NCBI RefSeq assembly: GCF_900156535.1
Contig: NZ_FTNV01000001.1
Span: 186,001 to 250,000, forward strand
Direction: 5' to 3'
DNA: 64,000 bases
Origin: Roseovarius nanhaiticus
Lineage (GTDB): Bacteria; Pseudomonadota; Alphaproteobacteria; Rhodobacterales; Rhodobacteraceae
In this document: positions 8,108-17,033 of the stretch, in pieces
How the letters are laid out: each line of letters begins with the position of its first letter
How positions within the stretch are numbered: the stretch's first letter is position 1
The notes under the pieces: generated by a model
What the model saw: only the letters and a program-made list of their open reading frames with translations
Databases searched by the model: none
What the model was told of the DNA's origin: nothing
Position numbers and translations under genes: made by a program

Positions 8108-9217
8108 TCATGCGGCCGGCGCGTCGAGCGCGCGGCAATCCTGTGGCAGCCAGCCGATTTCCAGCTGCTCGCCGGGCTGAAGGCGCCGCTGATCGGGGGC
8201 GTTCCGCGTTTTGACGATGAAATCATCCGTGCCCGCGACCCGAAGGCGCGTGCGGAAAATATCGCCCATGTAAACGAATTCCAGCACCTCGGCCTTGAGC
8301 GTATGCGCGCCCTTTTGCAGACGGTTCTTGTCAAACTCGACACGTTCGGGGCGGATCGAGACTTGCGTCCGCTCGCCGGCCTTGGTGACGTTGACCGGAA
8401 AGCAATCAATCATCCCGCCGCCATCCAGCTGAACCAGCGCAGTGCCATCCTTGATCTCTTTGACCACACCTTGCAGCGTGTTGTTCTCGCCGATGAACTG
8501 CGCGACGAAACTGTTCTCGGGCTGCTCATAAAGCACGTCAGGCGCCGCGATCTGCTGAATGCGCCCGTCGTCAAACACCGCGACGCGGTCCGACATGGTC
8601 AGGGCTTCGGTTTGATCGTGGGTCACGTAAACCGTTGTAATCCCCAGATTATGCGCCAGATCCGTAATCTCGAACTGCATCTTTTCGCGCAGCTGCTTGT
8701 CCAGCGCGCCGAGCGGTTCGTCCATGAGGACCAGCTCGGGCTCAAACACCAGCGCCCGGGCCAGCGCAACGCGCTGCTGCTGACCACCCGAAAGCTGCGC
8801 GGGGCGACGGCCACCGAAATTGCCCATCTCGACCATGTCGAGCGCGCGTTTGACCTTTTTCTCGCGCTCGTCTTTGCCGATCTTGCGCACCTCCAGCGGA
8901 AAGCTGAGGTTTTCGGCAATCGTCATATGCGGGAAAAGGGCGTAGTTCTGAAACACCATGCCGATGCCGCGCTTGTGCGGCGGGATGTTGTTGATCGAGG
9001 TGCCGCCGAGGCGGATATCGCCATGTGTCGCGGTCTCGAAGCCGGCAAGCATCATCAGGCAGGTCGTCTTGCCCGAGCCCGACGGCCCCAGCATGGTTAG
9101 AAACTCGCCCTTGGGAACTGACAGGTTGAGGTCTTTGACGACCAGAGTTTCCCCATCATAACTTTTTTGCACGCGATCGAATTCGACGAACGCGTCGCTG
9201 GTCTGCGACTCGGCCAA
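8108..9217 (-). CDS. polyamine-type ABC transporter ATP-binding protein, PotA-like (system 1)
   Basis: Cytoplasmic ATPase of 369 aa driving import system 1. Walker A is GPSGSGKT at residues 44-51, the signature is LSGGQQQR, Walker B is LVLMDEPLGALD, and the switch histidine is in YVTHDQTEA. A C-terminal TOBE domain (about 280-360) is typical of PotA. The best start is TTG at 9217: GGGGAGA stands 5 nt upstream and the family N-terminus follows directly. It is the first gene of a five-gene operon (ATPase, binding protein, DUF1330, PotB-like, PotC-like). Confidence 0.92.
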   Translation of the reverse strand: MAESQTSDAFVEFDRVQKSYDGETLVVKDLNLSVPKGEFLTMLGPSGSGKTTCLMMLAGFETATHGDIRLGGTSINNIPPHKRGIGMVFQNYALFPHMTIAENLSFPLEVRKIGKDEREKKVKRALDMVEMGNFGGRRPAQLSGGQQQRVALARALVFEPELVLMDEPLGALDKQLREKMQFEITDLAHNLGITTVYVTHDQTEALTMSDRVAVFDDGRIQQIAAPDVLYEQPENSFVAQFIGENNTLQGVVKEIKDGTALVQLDGGGMIDCFPVNVTKAGERTQVSIRPERVEFDKNRLQKGAHTLKAEVLEFVYMGDIFRTRLRVAGTDDFIVKTRNAPDQRRLQPGEQLEIGWLPQDCRALDAPAA

Positions 9218-9533
9218 AAGAGTCTCCCCGTTGTTTATCTTACTCGCGATCCATGCCGCGTTGAGGGCAGACTAAACCGCCATTCGCGCATCATTGCAAC
9301 CGTGATGCGTCACTTTTTCGCGCAAATGCGGCGCCCGCATTGCTGCGGCCTGATGTCGAGCCGATCGGAGCACTGATCGGCAGACATATGCTACCGACCT
9401 TTTGGAAGGGCAGACCCTTGTGACGAGAAGACTTCGGGCGCCGGGCAGTTGCCAGCGCGTCGCCTGTCGCGGCCATTAGAAAAGGAGCGCCCCCTTGGAC
9501 GCCCCCACTCTTGAAACTTGCTGAAATCGCGCT
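9218..9533. other. intergenic region upstream of transporter operon 1
   Basis: 316 bp between the end of the class III aminotransferase gene and the TTG start of the ATPase gene, both on the minus strand. It must hold the operon promoter, but no convincing -35/-10 pair stands out. Near 9486-9511 there is a GC-rich direct repeat of CGCCCCC that does not fold well as a terminator. TTTTTCGCGCAAATGCG near 9314 resembles the GCGCAA-type elements seen upstream of ilvE and the HU gene. No gene is supported here. Confidence 0.4.
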
Positions 9534-10904
9534 TCAGCCAAGCACGGCCTTGACGGCTTCTACAGTCTTGCTGACGACCTCATCCGCCTCAGCGCGCGTC
9601 AGACAGAAAGGCGGCGCGAAACCCAGAATATCGCCCTGCGGCATCGCCCGCCCGATCACGCCGCGAGACATCAGAGCCGCAGTCACCTGCGGGCCGACCT
9701 TGTCCGCCGCATCAAAGAAGTGGCGTCCGTCCCGCTCCTTGACGAACTCGACCGCGCACATCATCCCCTCGCCGCGAATATCGCCGACATGGGGATGATC
9801 GCCCAGCGCGTCCTTCATCGCCGCGTTCAGATATGCGCCAGTTTCGCGGTTGTTCTCGATCAGGTTCAGATCATCGAGCACTTTGAGGTTGGCCACGCCC
9901 GCCGCCGCGCCGATGGGATGCGCCGAATAGGTCCAGCCGTGGCCGATGGGGCCATTCTCGTCCGTGCCCTGCTCCAGCACCTTCCACATCCGGTCTGACA
10001 CGATGCTGCCCGAAAGGGGCGCATAGGCACTGGTCAAGCCCTTGGCGATGGTCATCAGGTCAGGCTTCATTCCGTAGTGGTCCGAGCCCATCATGCTGCC
10101 CGTGCGGCCAAAGCCGGTCACGACCTCATCCGCGATCAAGAGGATGTCATGCTTGTCCAGAACCTTCTGGATCGCGTCCCAATACCCGGCGGGCGGCGGG
10201 ACGAGGCCGCCGGTGCCCAGAACCGGCTCGCCGATGAAGCCCGCGATGGTGTCGGCGCCATCCTGGGCGATCAGCTCTTCCAGCTTGTCCACGCAATGCT
10301 GCACGAACTGCGCTTCGGTCTGGTCCTGATCCGCGCGGCGAAAGTAATAGGGCGCCTCGGTATGGATCACCTGCTCCAGCGGCAGATCGAACTTCTTGTG
10401 AAACAGCTCGAGCCCCGTCAGCGAGCCGGTCATCAGCCCCGAGCCGTGATAGCCGCGCCAGCGCGAGATAATCTTTTTCTTCTGCGGGCGGCCGAGGATA
10501 TTGTTGTAATACCAGAGCAGCTTGATGTTGGTTTCGTTGGCATCGGACCCAGACAGGCCGAAATAGACCTTGGACATATGCGCAGGCGAGCGATCCAGGA
10601 CCATCTTGGCCAACGTGATCGACGCCTCGGTGCCGTGGCCGACATAGGCGTGGTAGTAGGCCAGCTCATGCGCTTGCGCGGCAATCGCCTCTGAAATCTC
10701 GGTGCGGCCATAGCCGACGTTCACGCAATAAAGACCGGCGAAGGCATCCAGATGCTTGTTTCCCTCACGATCCTCAATGTGGCAGCCCTTGGCGCCAGTG
10801 ATAATGCGGCTCTGCATCTCGCCGCGCGCGAATTGCGCCAGATGCGTGGACGGATGAAAGAAATTGTCGCGGTCCCATTCGGCCAGCTGATCGTTTCTGA
10901 GCAT
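9534..10904 (-). CDS. class III (omega-amine) aminotransferase
   Basis: PLP-dependent fold type I transaminase of 456 aa. The cofactor lysine is Lys288 in MTIAKGLTSAYAP, the pyridine-nitrogen aspartate is Asp259 in LLIADEVVTGFGRTG, and GLSGSDANETNIK forms the phosphate-binding turn. Enzymes of this group move terminal amino groups of putrescine, beta-alanine or similar amines onto pyruvate. It lies downstream of an Lrp/AsnC regulator and upstream of transporter operon 1 on the same strand, suggesting it processes the imported amine. The exact substrate cannot be read from the sequence. It differs clearly from the paralogue at 15545-16939. Confidence 0.9.
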   Translation of the reverse strand: MLRNDQLAEWDRDNFFHPSTHLAQFARGEMQSRIITGAKGCHIEDREGNKHLDAFAGLYCVNVGYGRTEISEAIAAQAHELAYYHAYVGHGTEASITLAKMVLDRSPAHMSKVYFGLSGSDANETNIKLLWYYNNILGRPQKKKIISRWRGYHGSGLMTGSLTGLELFHKKFDLPLEQVIHTEAPYYFRRADQDQTEAQFVQHCVDKLEELIAQDGADTIAGFIGEPVLGTGGLVPPPAGYWDAIQKVLDKHDILLIADEVVTGFGRTGSMMGSDHYGMKPDLMTIAKGLTSAYAPLSGSIVSDRMWKVLEQGTDENGPIGHGWTYSAHPIGAAAGVANLKVLDDLNLIENNRETGAYLNAAMKDALGDHPHVGDIRGEGMMCAVEFVKERDGRHFFDAADKVGPQVTAALMSRGVIGRAMPQGDILGFAPPFCLTRAEADEVVSKTVEAVKAVLG

Positions 10905-11005
10905 CGGAATCTCCTAAAAACTGAAGGCCGCGCAATCGCGGCGGTATCTGCGGCGCAAGATGCCGCAAGCCATGCAGGGTGTGTAACTGAATAATCGCCA
11001 GTGTG

Positions 11006-11020
11006 CAGAAGATTCTTCTG
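11006..11020. promoter_or_regulatory. Lrp-type operator palindrome
   Basis: CAGAAGATTCTTCTG is a perfect 15-bp palindrome (7-bp arms around one T). Compared with the E. coli Lrp consensus YAGHAWATTWTDCTR it matches 13 of 15 positions, differing only at the two symmetrical W positions. It lies 3 nt after the lrp stop codon and about 100 bp before the start of the aminotransferase gene, so it is well placed for the neighbouring Lrp/AsnC protein to control that gene. Confidence 0.65.
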
Positions 11021-11023
11021 TGC

Positions 11024-11500
11024 TTAGTCCAACAGCGCAGAAAATGGTGGCACGGGACTCTCCTTGACCGTCTTGGTCACGACATATGTGAAGTACCGCG
11101 CCAGTCCGATCCCGGCATCCAGCATGTCATCCAGGAGGTCCTGATACCCTTCGATATCCCGCGCGACGATATGCAAGAGGTAGTCATAACCACCGCCCAG
11201 CGCCCAACAGCCCATCACCTGATCATAGCCCGCCATCGCCGCCTCAAAGCGGCGGAAATCGGCACCGGTGTGACCCGTCAACTCGGCGGTGACAAAAACC
11301 GACACGTGCGGACCCAGTTTGCGCAGGGCGATACGCGCGTGCACACCCTCGATGACACCCGCCTCCTGCAGCTTGCGCACACGCTCCCAGCAGGGGCTGG
11401 CCGATAGGCCTACCTCGCCGGCCAGTTGCGCGTTGGTCATGCGCCCGTTCCGCGCGAGTGCGCGCAAGATATCGAGATCGCGGGCGTCGAGACGGGTCAT
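11024..11500 (-). CDS. Lrp/AsnC family transcriptional regulator
   Basis: 158-aa feast/famine regulator. The N-terminal helix-turn-helix is LDARDLDILRALARNG followed by MTNAQLAGEVGLSASPCWERV (about residues 3-55). The C-terminal RAM domain (about 65-150) includes VTAELTGHTGADF and GGGYDYLLHIVARDIEGYQDLL, which form the amino-acid-binding oligomer interface. I chose the ATG at 11500, which gives the family N-terminus; the frame remains open to 11536. It is transcribed divergently from the M24 hydrolase-like gene and upstream of the aminotransferase gene, so it probably regulates both. Confidence 0.92.
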   Translation of the reverse strand: MTRLDARDLDILRALARNGRMTNAQLAGEVGLSASPCWERVRKLQEAGVIEGVHARIALRKLGPHVSVFVTAELTGHTGADFRRFEAAMAGYDQVMGCWALGGGYDYLLHIVARDIEGYQDLLDDMLDAGIGLARYFTYVVTKTVKESPVPPFSALLD

Positions 11501-11632
11501 GGCATGTATCGTGAGGCAGGGGTCATCCTTCACCAATGGGCACAGAACCTCGCCTCGTCAACGCGCCCCTTGCGCAATCGGGTTTTTCGGCATGAGATGC
11601 GCGGCGAAACATCCGAAGGAAAGGCCCCCCCG

Positions 11633-12817
11633 ATGATTGAAAAGGATATCCCCTTCAGCACCGCCGAGTATGAGCGGCGGCTGACCAAGACGCGCCGGGC
11701 AATGGAAGACGCAGGCATCGACGTGCTGTTTTGCACCGATCCCAGCAATCAGAACTGGCTGACCGCCTATGACGGCTGGTCGTTCTACGTCCATCAGGGC
11801 GTGCTGGTAACGCGGGATGGCCCGCCCATCTGGTGGGGGCGGTATATGGACATGATGGGCGGGCGGCGCACCTGCTGGATGGAGGATGAACACGTTCTTG
11901 GCTACGAAGATCACTACATCCAAAGCACCGTGCGCCACCCGATGCAGGATCTGGCCGCGCGGATCCGCGACATGGGGCTGGGCGGCGCCCGTATCGGGGT
12001 CGAGATGGAGAATTATTATTATTCGGCCAAGGCCCATGCCGTGCTCACCGCCGAGTTGCCGGAGGCCGAGTTTGTAGACGCGACCGCGCTGGTCAACTGG
12101 CAGCGACTGGTCAAGTCGGACGAAGAGATCGGCTTCATGCGCCGCGCCGCGCGCATCACCGACAAGGTGATCGAGACCGCGATCGAGCGGGCCGCGCCGG
12201 GCGTGCGCAAGAACGATCTGGTCGCAGACGTCCTGCATGCCGGCATCACGGGGCTAGGGGGCGACTGGGGCGATTATCCGGCGATCCTGCCGCTGACCCC
12301 CTCGGGCGCGGATGCCACGGCCGCGCACCTGACTTGGGACGGCAAACCGATGAAGGCGGGCGAGGCCACGTTTTTTGAGCTGTCAGGTGTCTATCGCCGC
12401 TATCACGCGCCGCTCAGCCGGACCGTCTTTCTGGGCACACCGCCCGATGACATGCTGCGCGCCGAGGCCGCACAGATCGAGGGGATCGACGCAGGGCTTG
12501 AGGCCGCGCGCGCCGGTGCGCGCACCTGCGACATCGCCAATGCCTTCATGGGCGTTCTGGCCCGCCACGGGATCGAGCGGTCGGGCCGCATGGGCTATCC
12601 CGTCGGCGTCAGCTATCCGCCCGACTGGGGCGAGCGCACCGCGTCGATCCGCAGCGAGGATGACACCGTGCTCGAGCCGGGCATGGTCTTTCACTTCATG
12701 CCCGCGCTTTGGATGGACACTTGGGGCCTCGAGACGACCGAGACGATCCTGATCAAGGAGAGCGGCGCCGCCGAGCCGCTTTGCAGTCAGCCGCGCAAGC
12801 TCTTCGTCAAGGATTGA
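11633..12817 (+). CDS. M24-family (creatinase/ectoine-hydrolase-like) protein lacking metal ligands
   Basis: 394-aa pita-bread-fold protein with a creatinase-type N-terminal domain (FSTAEYERRLTKTRRAMEDA) and a C-terminal M24 domain. The wording NWLTAYDGWSFYVHQ, MENYYYSAKAH and SGVYRRYHAPLSRTVFLG recalls ectoine hydrolase DoeA/EutD. The M24 metal ligands are replaced: the first two Asp by Glu and Ala/Pro (FFELSG, HAPLSRT), the His by Tyr (GYPVGVSYPP), and the first Glu by Met-Pro (HFMPALW). It should therefore act without metal, as creatinase and DoeA do. Start ATG 11633 follows GAAGGAAAGG. The other ectoine genes are not nearby, so the substrate may differ. Confidence 0.82.
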   Translation: MIEKDIPFSTAEYERRLTKTRRAMEDAGIDVLFCTDPSNQNWLTAYDGWSFYVHQGVLVTRDGPPIWWGRYMDMMGGRRTCWMEDEHVLGYEDHYIQSTVRHPMQDLAARIRDMGLGGARIGVEMENYYYSAKAHAVLTAELPEAEFVDATALVNWQRLVKSDEEIGFMRRAARITDKVIETAIERAAPGVRKNDLVADVLHAGITGLGGDWGDYPAILPLTPSGADATAAHLTWDGKPMKAGEATFFELSGVYRRYHAPLSRTVFLGTPPDDMLRAEAAQIEGIDAGLEAARAGARTCDIANAFMGVLARHGIERSGRMGYPVGVSYPPDWGERTASIRSEDDTVLEPGMVFHFMPALWMDTWGLETTETILIKESGAAEPLCSQPRKLFVKD

Positions 12818-12819
12818 GA

Positions 12820-14166
12820 TCAGCCAAGATAGACCTGACCCTTGGGATAGCGCACGCGCGGCACACTGCGCGTTGCCAGGAAAAACCCGAGGGTCAGGGG
12901 GCCGACGCGACCGAGAAACATGATCAGCATGATCACTGCACGGCCCACCCCGTCCAGCTCGCCCGTCGCGCCGCGCGACAGGCCGACCGTGCCGAAGGCC
13001 GATGTCACCTCGAAGGCGAGATCCAGAAAATCACCGTCATGCGAGATGGATGTGACAAAGATCCCGGTCAGGACGACCAGCATGCTGACCATGGTCAGGG
13101 CCAGCACTTTTTGCACCTCATCGGCGCCAAGGCTGCGACCAAAGGCGTTAAGCTGGGTCTGGCGTTTGAAAAAGGCGATCGTTGCGATGACCAGAACGAT
13201 CAGCGTCGTCACCTTTATGCCGCCCGCGGTCGAGGTGCTGCCGCCACCGACAACCATCAACGCCATTGTCATCAGCGTTGTGCTGTCATGCATCGCCCCA
13301 GTATCAATCGAATTGAAGCCCGCGGTGCGTGTCGTTACGGCCTGAAACCAGCTGGCCCAGATGCGCGATCCGGTATCGGGCAGACCGCCCAATGTGCCGG
13401 GGTTGGTCCATTCCAGAGCCGCAAACATCGGCCATGAAAACCCGATCAGCGCAACCGTGCCAACGATCATCAACTTGGAATGAAGGGTCAGGCGGCGCCA
13501 CTGGCGTACCTCGTAAAGATCCGCCAACACGATAAATCCAAGGCCGCCGAGGATGAATAGTGCCGGGATCACCAGATTGATTATCGGATCAGAAGCATAT
13601 CCCATCAGGCTATCGGGATAGAGCGCGAAGCCGGCATTGTTGAACGCCGATACAGAATGGAAAAGCGCGTGACCTATCCCCTTGGCCCAGCCAAGCTCGG
13701 GCACGAAGACAAAACTGAGAAGCGCCGCGCCGATCAACTCACACAGGAGAGCAACGGTTATGATGACACGCGCGATGTCTGTCAGGTTATGAAGCGCCTT
13801 CTGATTGACCTCTTCGCGCAGGACGACGCGGTATGGCAGGCCGATAGGAATGCCCAACAGTGTCAGCAGCATCACGGCAAAGGCCATTAATCCAAGGCCG
13901 CCTAGCTGGATCAACAGCGCGATGACCACCTGCCCAAACGGGGTAAACGCGCTACCCGTATCAACGACGATCAGTCCGGTCACCGTCACGGCCGAGGTGG
14001 ACGTAAAGAGGGCATCCCACGCCGAAACGTCGCCATGATTGGAAACCGGCAGCCAGAGCAGCACACCGCCGAGCAAAGTGAAGACCAGGTAGATGACGGC
14101 CAAGGTCGCAGGCGGCGTCAAACGCCAACGCCAGCCCGACCTTGCCCCCACAAACCGGCGCGCCAT
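12820..14166 (-). CDS. ktrB: KtrB/TrkH-type potassium uptake membrane subunit
   Basis: Inner-membrane K+ translocating subunit of 448 aa with repeated helix-pore-helix units: LPVSNHGDVSAWDALFTSTSAVTVTGLIVVDTG gives the first pore loop, and later loops carry HSVSAFNNAGFALYP, TRTAGFNSID and VTSAFGTVGLSRG. The selectivity glycines sit in these loops. Its start overlaps the stop codon of the KtrA gene by 1 nt (TGATG). The product works with the KtrA ring, which binds nucleotide. It ends only 2 nt from the convergent M24-family gene. Confidence 0.92.
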   Translation of the reverse strand: MARRFVGARSGWRWRLTPPATLAVIYLVFTLLGGVLLWLPVSNHGDVSAWDALFTSTSAVTVTGLIVVDTGSAFTPFGQVVIALLIQLGGLGLMAFAVMLLTLLGIPIGLPYRVVLREEVNQKALHNLTDIARVIITVALLCELIGAALLSFVFVPELGWAKGIGHALFHSVSAFNNAGFALYPDSLMGYASDPIINLVIPALFILGGLGFIVLADLYEVRQWRRLTLHSKLMIVGTVALIGFSWPMFAALEWTNPGTLGGLPDTGSRIWASWFQAVTTRTAGFNSIDTGAMHDSTTLMTMALMVVGGGSTSTAGGIKVTTLIVLVIATIAFFKRQTQLNAFGRSLGADEVQKVLALTMVSMLVVLTGIFVTSISHDGDFLDLAFEVTSAFGTVGLSRGATGELDGVGRAVIMLIMFLGRVGPLTLGFFLATRSVPRVRYPKGQVYLG

Positions 14167-14843
14167 CAGAGGCTGGCCGCAAAGCTGCGCAGGTTGGCCC
14201 TCTGGCCCAGAAGCAACAACAAATCATCTTTTTGAAGCGTGCAGTCGCTGCCGTCGCAGCCCAGCCATTCGGTCCCGCGCATGGCCCCGACGCAGCGCAG
14301 GTCATAATCTGTATCGTAGGGGATATCCGTCAGCTTCTTGCCTTCGAGCGTTTCGGGAATGCGAAAATTCACCACGTTGAACCCGTTGCCGAGGCTGACA
14401 TAATCGCGCACCAGCGGATTGTGCAGAACCTGCGCAATATGCTGGCCCACCTCCACCTCGGGGTGAATGATTCGGTCGACCTTCATCTTGCTGAGAATGC
14501 GGTGATGCGTCTTGCTCATTGCCTTGGCCCAGACCGTCTCGACCCCGATGGTCTTGAGGTTGATCGCCGCAAGGATGCTGGATTCCAGATCATCTCCGAT
14601 GGCAACCACGGCCACACTGCAATCGCCCACACCCGCCTCGCGCAGGGCGGTCTCATTGCGCGCATCCACGATCAGGGCTTGGCTCAGAACGTCGGCCTGT
14701 GCGTTCACAGCCTTCTCGTCGTGGTCCATGCCGATGACGTAATTGCCAAACCGAACCAGCTCGCTTGCCACCGTGGCGCCAAAATTGCCGAGCCCGATCA
14801 CCGCGTAGGCCCGTTGCCGATCCGTCTTCTTGCGTCTGTTCAT
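14166..14843 (-). CDS. ktrA: KtrA/TrkA-type potassium uptake regulatory subunit
   Basis: Cytoplasmic RCK/TrkA protein of 225 aa that gates KtrB in response to nucleotide. The N-terminal Rossmann motif is AVIGLGNFGATVASEL with the acidic strand end GMDHDEKAV; the TrkA_C domain is at about residues 140-220. The frame is open much further upstream (to 15026), but the tandem ATGs at 14846 and 14843 give the family N-terminus, and GGAG stands 5 nt before 14843. It is coupled to the downstream ktrB by a 1-nt overlap. Confidence 0.92.
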   Translation of the reverse strand: MNRRKKTDRQRAYAVIGLGNFGATVASELVRFGNYVIGMDHDEKAVNAQADVLSQALIVDARNETALREAGVGDCSVAVVAIGDDLESSILAAINLKTIGVETVWAKAMSKTHHRILSKMKVDRIIHPEVEVGQHIAQVLHNPLVRDYVSLGNGFNVVNFRIPETLEGKKLTDIPYDTDYDLRCVGAMRGTEWLGCDGSDCTLQKDDLLLLLGQRANLRSFAASL

Positions 14844-15024
14844 CATGGCTCCATGGTATGGCCGGCAATTGCACGCATGGCCGAACCCATAGGTTCGGCG
14901 GTAAGTTCCACGGCTGATTGAACAGATCACCGGGCCTTTGCGCAACAAACGGGTCGCGTGAACCGAGCAATCGGCTGTTGTCTGGTCGGGTAAAATCCCT
15001 CGTGACACAAGTTCGGAGCCTCTC

Positions 15025-15492
15025 ATGCCGTTTCAAATCCACGCAATATCGCCCACGCTCTTTGCGCCGCTTTTCGCGCTTTCGGACACCGAATTGGCCT
15101 CCCGCAAGGCCCGGCGGATGACCGTGACCGAGCATCCGGGCACCCCCTGCCGTGTCAGCCTCGCCGATGCCCAAATCGGCGAGACGGTGCTTTTGTTGAA
15201 CCACTGGCATTTACCATCACAAAGCCCCTATGCGGCCAGTCACGCGATTTTTGTGCGTCAGGGCGTGCAACAGGCCCGGCCTACGCCGGGTGAGGTGCCT
15301 GAGGTGCTGCTCTCGCGGTTGATATCCCTGCGCGTTTTCGACGATTCCGACATGATGATCCACGCGGATGCGGTCGAGGGCACGGCCTTGCCAGAGGCAC
15401 TGACCGAGGCGCTGGGCCTTCCCGGCGCCGAGTACATTCACCTGCACTACGCCAAACCGGGATGCTTTGCCGCGTCTGTCACGCGCGCCTAA
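15025..15492 (+). CDS. DUF1203 family protein
   Basis: 155-aa cytosolic protein with the DUF1203 pattern: MPFQIHAISPTLFAPLF at the start, GTPCRVSLADAQIGE, LLNHWHLPSQSPYAASHAIFV in the middle, and EYIHLHYAKPGCFAASV near the end. The conserved His and Cys residues hint at a binding or catalytic site, but no function is established for the family. The gene stands alone on the plus strand, divergent from ktrA and convergent with the aminotransferase gene. Confidence 0.88.
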   Translation: MPFQIHAISPTLFAPLFALSDTELASRKARRMTVTEHPGTPCRVSLADAQIGETVLLLNHWHLPSQSPYAASHAIFVRQGVQQARPTPGEVPEVLLSRLISLRVFDDSDMMIHADAVEGTALPEALTEALGLPGAEYIHLHYAKPGCFAASVTRA

Positions 15493-15497
15493 CAAAA

Positions 15498-15524
15498 ACG
15501 GGCGCAGCTGATGGCTGCGCCCGT
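15498..15524 (-). terminator. intrinsic terminator of the class III aminotransferase gene
   Basis: An 11-bp perfect stem ACGGGCGCAGC / GCTGCGCCCGT with a 5-nt loop. In the minus direction it is followed by a run of five T, so it fits termination of the leftward aminotransferase transcript. On the plus strand no T-run follows the stem. Confidence 0.85.
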
Positions 15525-15544
15525 TCCATACCAATCGACCTTGA

Positions 15545-16939
15545 TCAGGCCGCCTTCATCTTGCCCTCGGCTTCGACCTGCTTGTGCGCGAGGTCAAGCG
15601 CGATCCAAGCGCGCTCGACCAGCGTGTCAATTTCGGCGTCAGTGATGACAAGGGGCGGCGAGATGATCATGCGGTCGCCGACATGGCGCATCACCAGACC
15701 GTTCTTGAAACAATGCTCACGGGTGATCAGGCCCACATCGCCCTCGTTCCCGGCGAATTTCGCGCGGCGCTCAGCATCCGGCGTCAGTTGGATCGCGCCC
15801 ATCATGCCGATGGTCGATGCCTCGCCCACCAGCGGGTGATCCCCAAGCGTCGCCCATTTCTTGGCCAGATAGGCAGCAGTATGATTGGCGACGTTATCGA
15901 CGATACCCTCTTCTTCGAGGATGCGCAGGTTCTCCAGCGCGACGGCGCAGGTCATCGGATGGCCCGAATAGGTGTAGCCATGTGCGAATTCGCAATTGTT
16001 GATGACCTCGGCCACCTCGTCGCAGACGATCGAGCCGCCGATCGGCGCGTAGCCACTGCTGAGACCCTTTGCGATGGTCATGATATGCGGACGGATGCCC
16101 AACGTCTCCGACGCAAACCACTTGCCGGTGCGGCCGAACGCGCAGATCACCTCGTCGGCGATCAGAAGGATGCCGTGCTTGTCGCAGATGCGCTGGATCT
16201 CGGGCCAGTAGGTGCTCGGCGGAATGATGACGCCGCCCGCGCCCTGAATGGGCTCGCCGATAAAGGCTGCGACACGGTCGGCGCCCAGCTCTTCGATCTT
16301 GGCCTCCAGCTGGCGCGCGCGCTCCAGCCCGAACTCCTCGGGGGTCATGTCGCCGCCCTCGGCCCACCAATGCGGCTGGTCGATATGGTGAATGTCGGGA
16401 ATGGGCAAACCGCCCTGCTCGTGCATGAAGGTCATGCCGCCAAGGCTGCCGCTGCCCATGGATGAGCCGTGATAGGCGTTCTTGCGGCTGATGATGATGT
16501 TCTTCTCTGGGTGGCCCTTTTGCGCCCAGTAGGTGCGCACCATGCGGATGTTGGTGTCATTCGCTTCCGAGCCGGAGCCGGCGAAAAAGACATGGTTCAG
16601 AGTATCCGGCGCCAGTTGAGCCAGCTTGTTGGCCAGCGCGATCGCGGGCACATGCGTTGTCTGGAAAAACGTGTTGTAATACGGCAGCTCGCGCATCTGA
16701 CGTGCGGCAGCCTCGGCCATCTCCTCGCGGCCATAGCCGATATTGACGCACCACAGGCCCGCCATCGCATCGAGGTAATCGTTGCCGTCCGTATCGGTCA
16801 GCGTCACGCCATTCGCCCGCGCAATGACGCGCGCGCCCTTGTCCTTCAATTCTCCCGCATGGGTGAAGGGGTGCATGTGGTGCGCAGCATCCAGCGCCTG
16901 AAGCTCGGACGTGGGCGGATGGTTGGCGATCATGTTCAT
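15545..16939 (-). CDS. class III aminotransferase, putrescine/omega-amine--pyruvate type
   Basis: PLP transaminase of 464 aa. Cofactor residues are Lys291 (TIAKGLSSGYAP) and Asp262 (LLIADEVICAFGR); the GSGSEANDTN turn and the GEPIQGAGGVIIPP segment are typical of the SpuC-type branch that transaminates putrescine and other diamines or amines. The ATG at 16939 has an AAAGGCC site upstream; the longer frame to 17002 is not needed. A near-palindrome AATATGATCAAATT lies 63 nt upstream and is matched by one before the transporter 2 operon, so the adjacent GntR protein probably controls both. Confidence 0.92.
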   Translation of the reverse strand: MNMIANHPPTSELQALDAAHHMHPFTHAGELKDKGARVIARANGVTLTDTDGNDYLDAMAGLWCVNIGYGREEMAEAAARQMRELPYYNTFFQTTHVPAIALANKLAQLAPDTLNHVFFAGSGSEANDTNIRMVRTYWAQKGHPEKNIIISRKNAYHGSSMGSGSLGGMTFMHEQGGLPIPDIHHIDQPHWWAEGGDMTPEEFGLERARQLEAKIEELGADRVAAFIGEPIQGAGGVIIPPSTYWPEIQRICDKHGILLIADEVICAFGRTGKWFASETLGIRPHIMTIAKGLSSGYAPIGGSIVCDEVAEVINNCEFAHGYTYSGHPMTCAVALENLRILEEEGIVDNVANHTAAYLAKKWATLGDHPLVGEASTIGMMGAIQLTPDAERRAKFAGNEGDVGLITREHCFKNGLVMRHVGDRMIISPPLVITDAEIDTLVERAWIALDLAHKQVEAEGKMKAA

Positions 16940-17002
16940 GTGCTGGCCTTTCGCTGAAATAGAAATGAGGCTGAAAACGGCGCCTTGCCGGATGATGCCC
17001 AA

Positions 17003-17016
17003 AATATGATCAAATT
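17003..17016. promoter_or_regulatory. candidate GntR operator upstream of the aminotransferase gene
   Basis: AATATGATCAAATT departs from the perfect 14-bp palindrome AATTTGATCAAATT at one base. It sits between the gntR stop codon and the start of the leftward aminotransferase gene, 63 nt upstream of the start codon. The partner site is at 17821-17834. Confidence 0.65.
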
Positions 17017-17033
17017 ATTCTTTGTCAATCGAA

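Noticed and set aside
9486..9511. GC-rich stretch after the class III aminotransferase gene
   Set aside because: The CGCCCCC units are direct, not inverted, repeats and do not fold into a convincing terminator.
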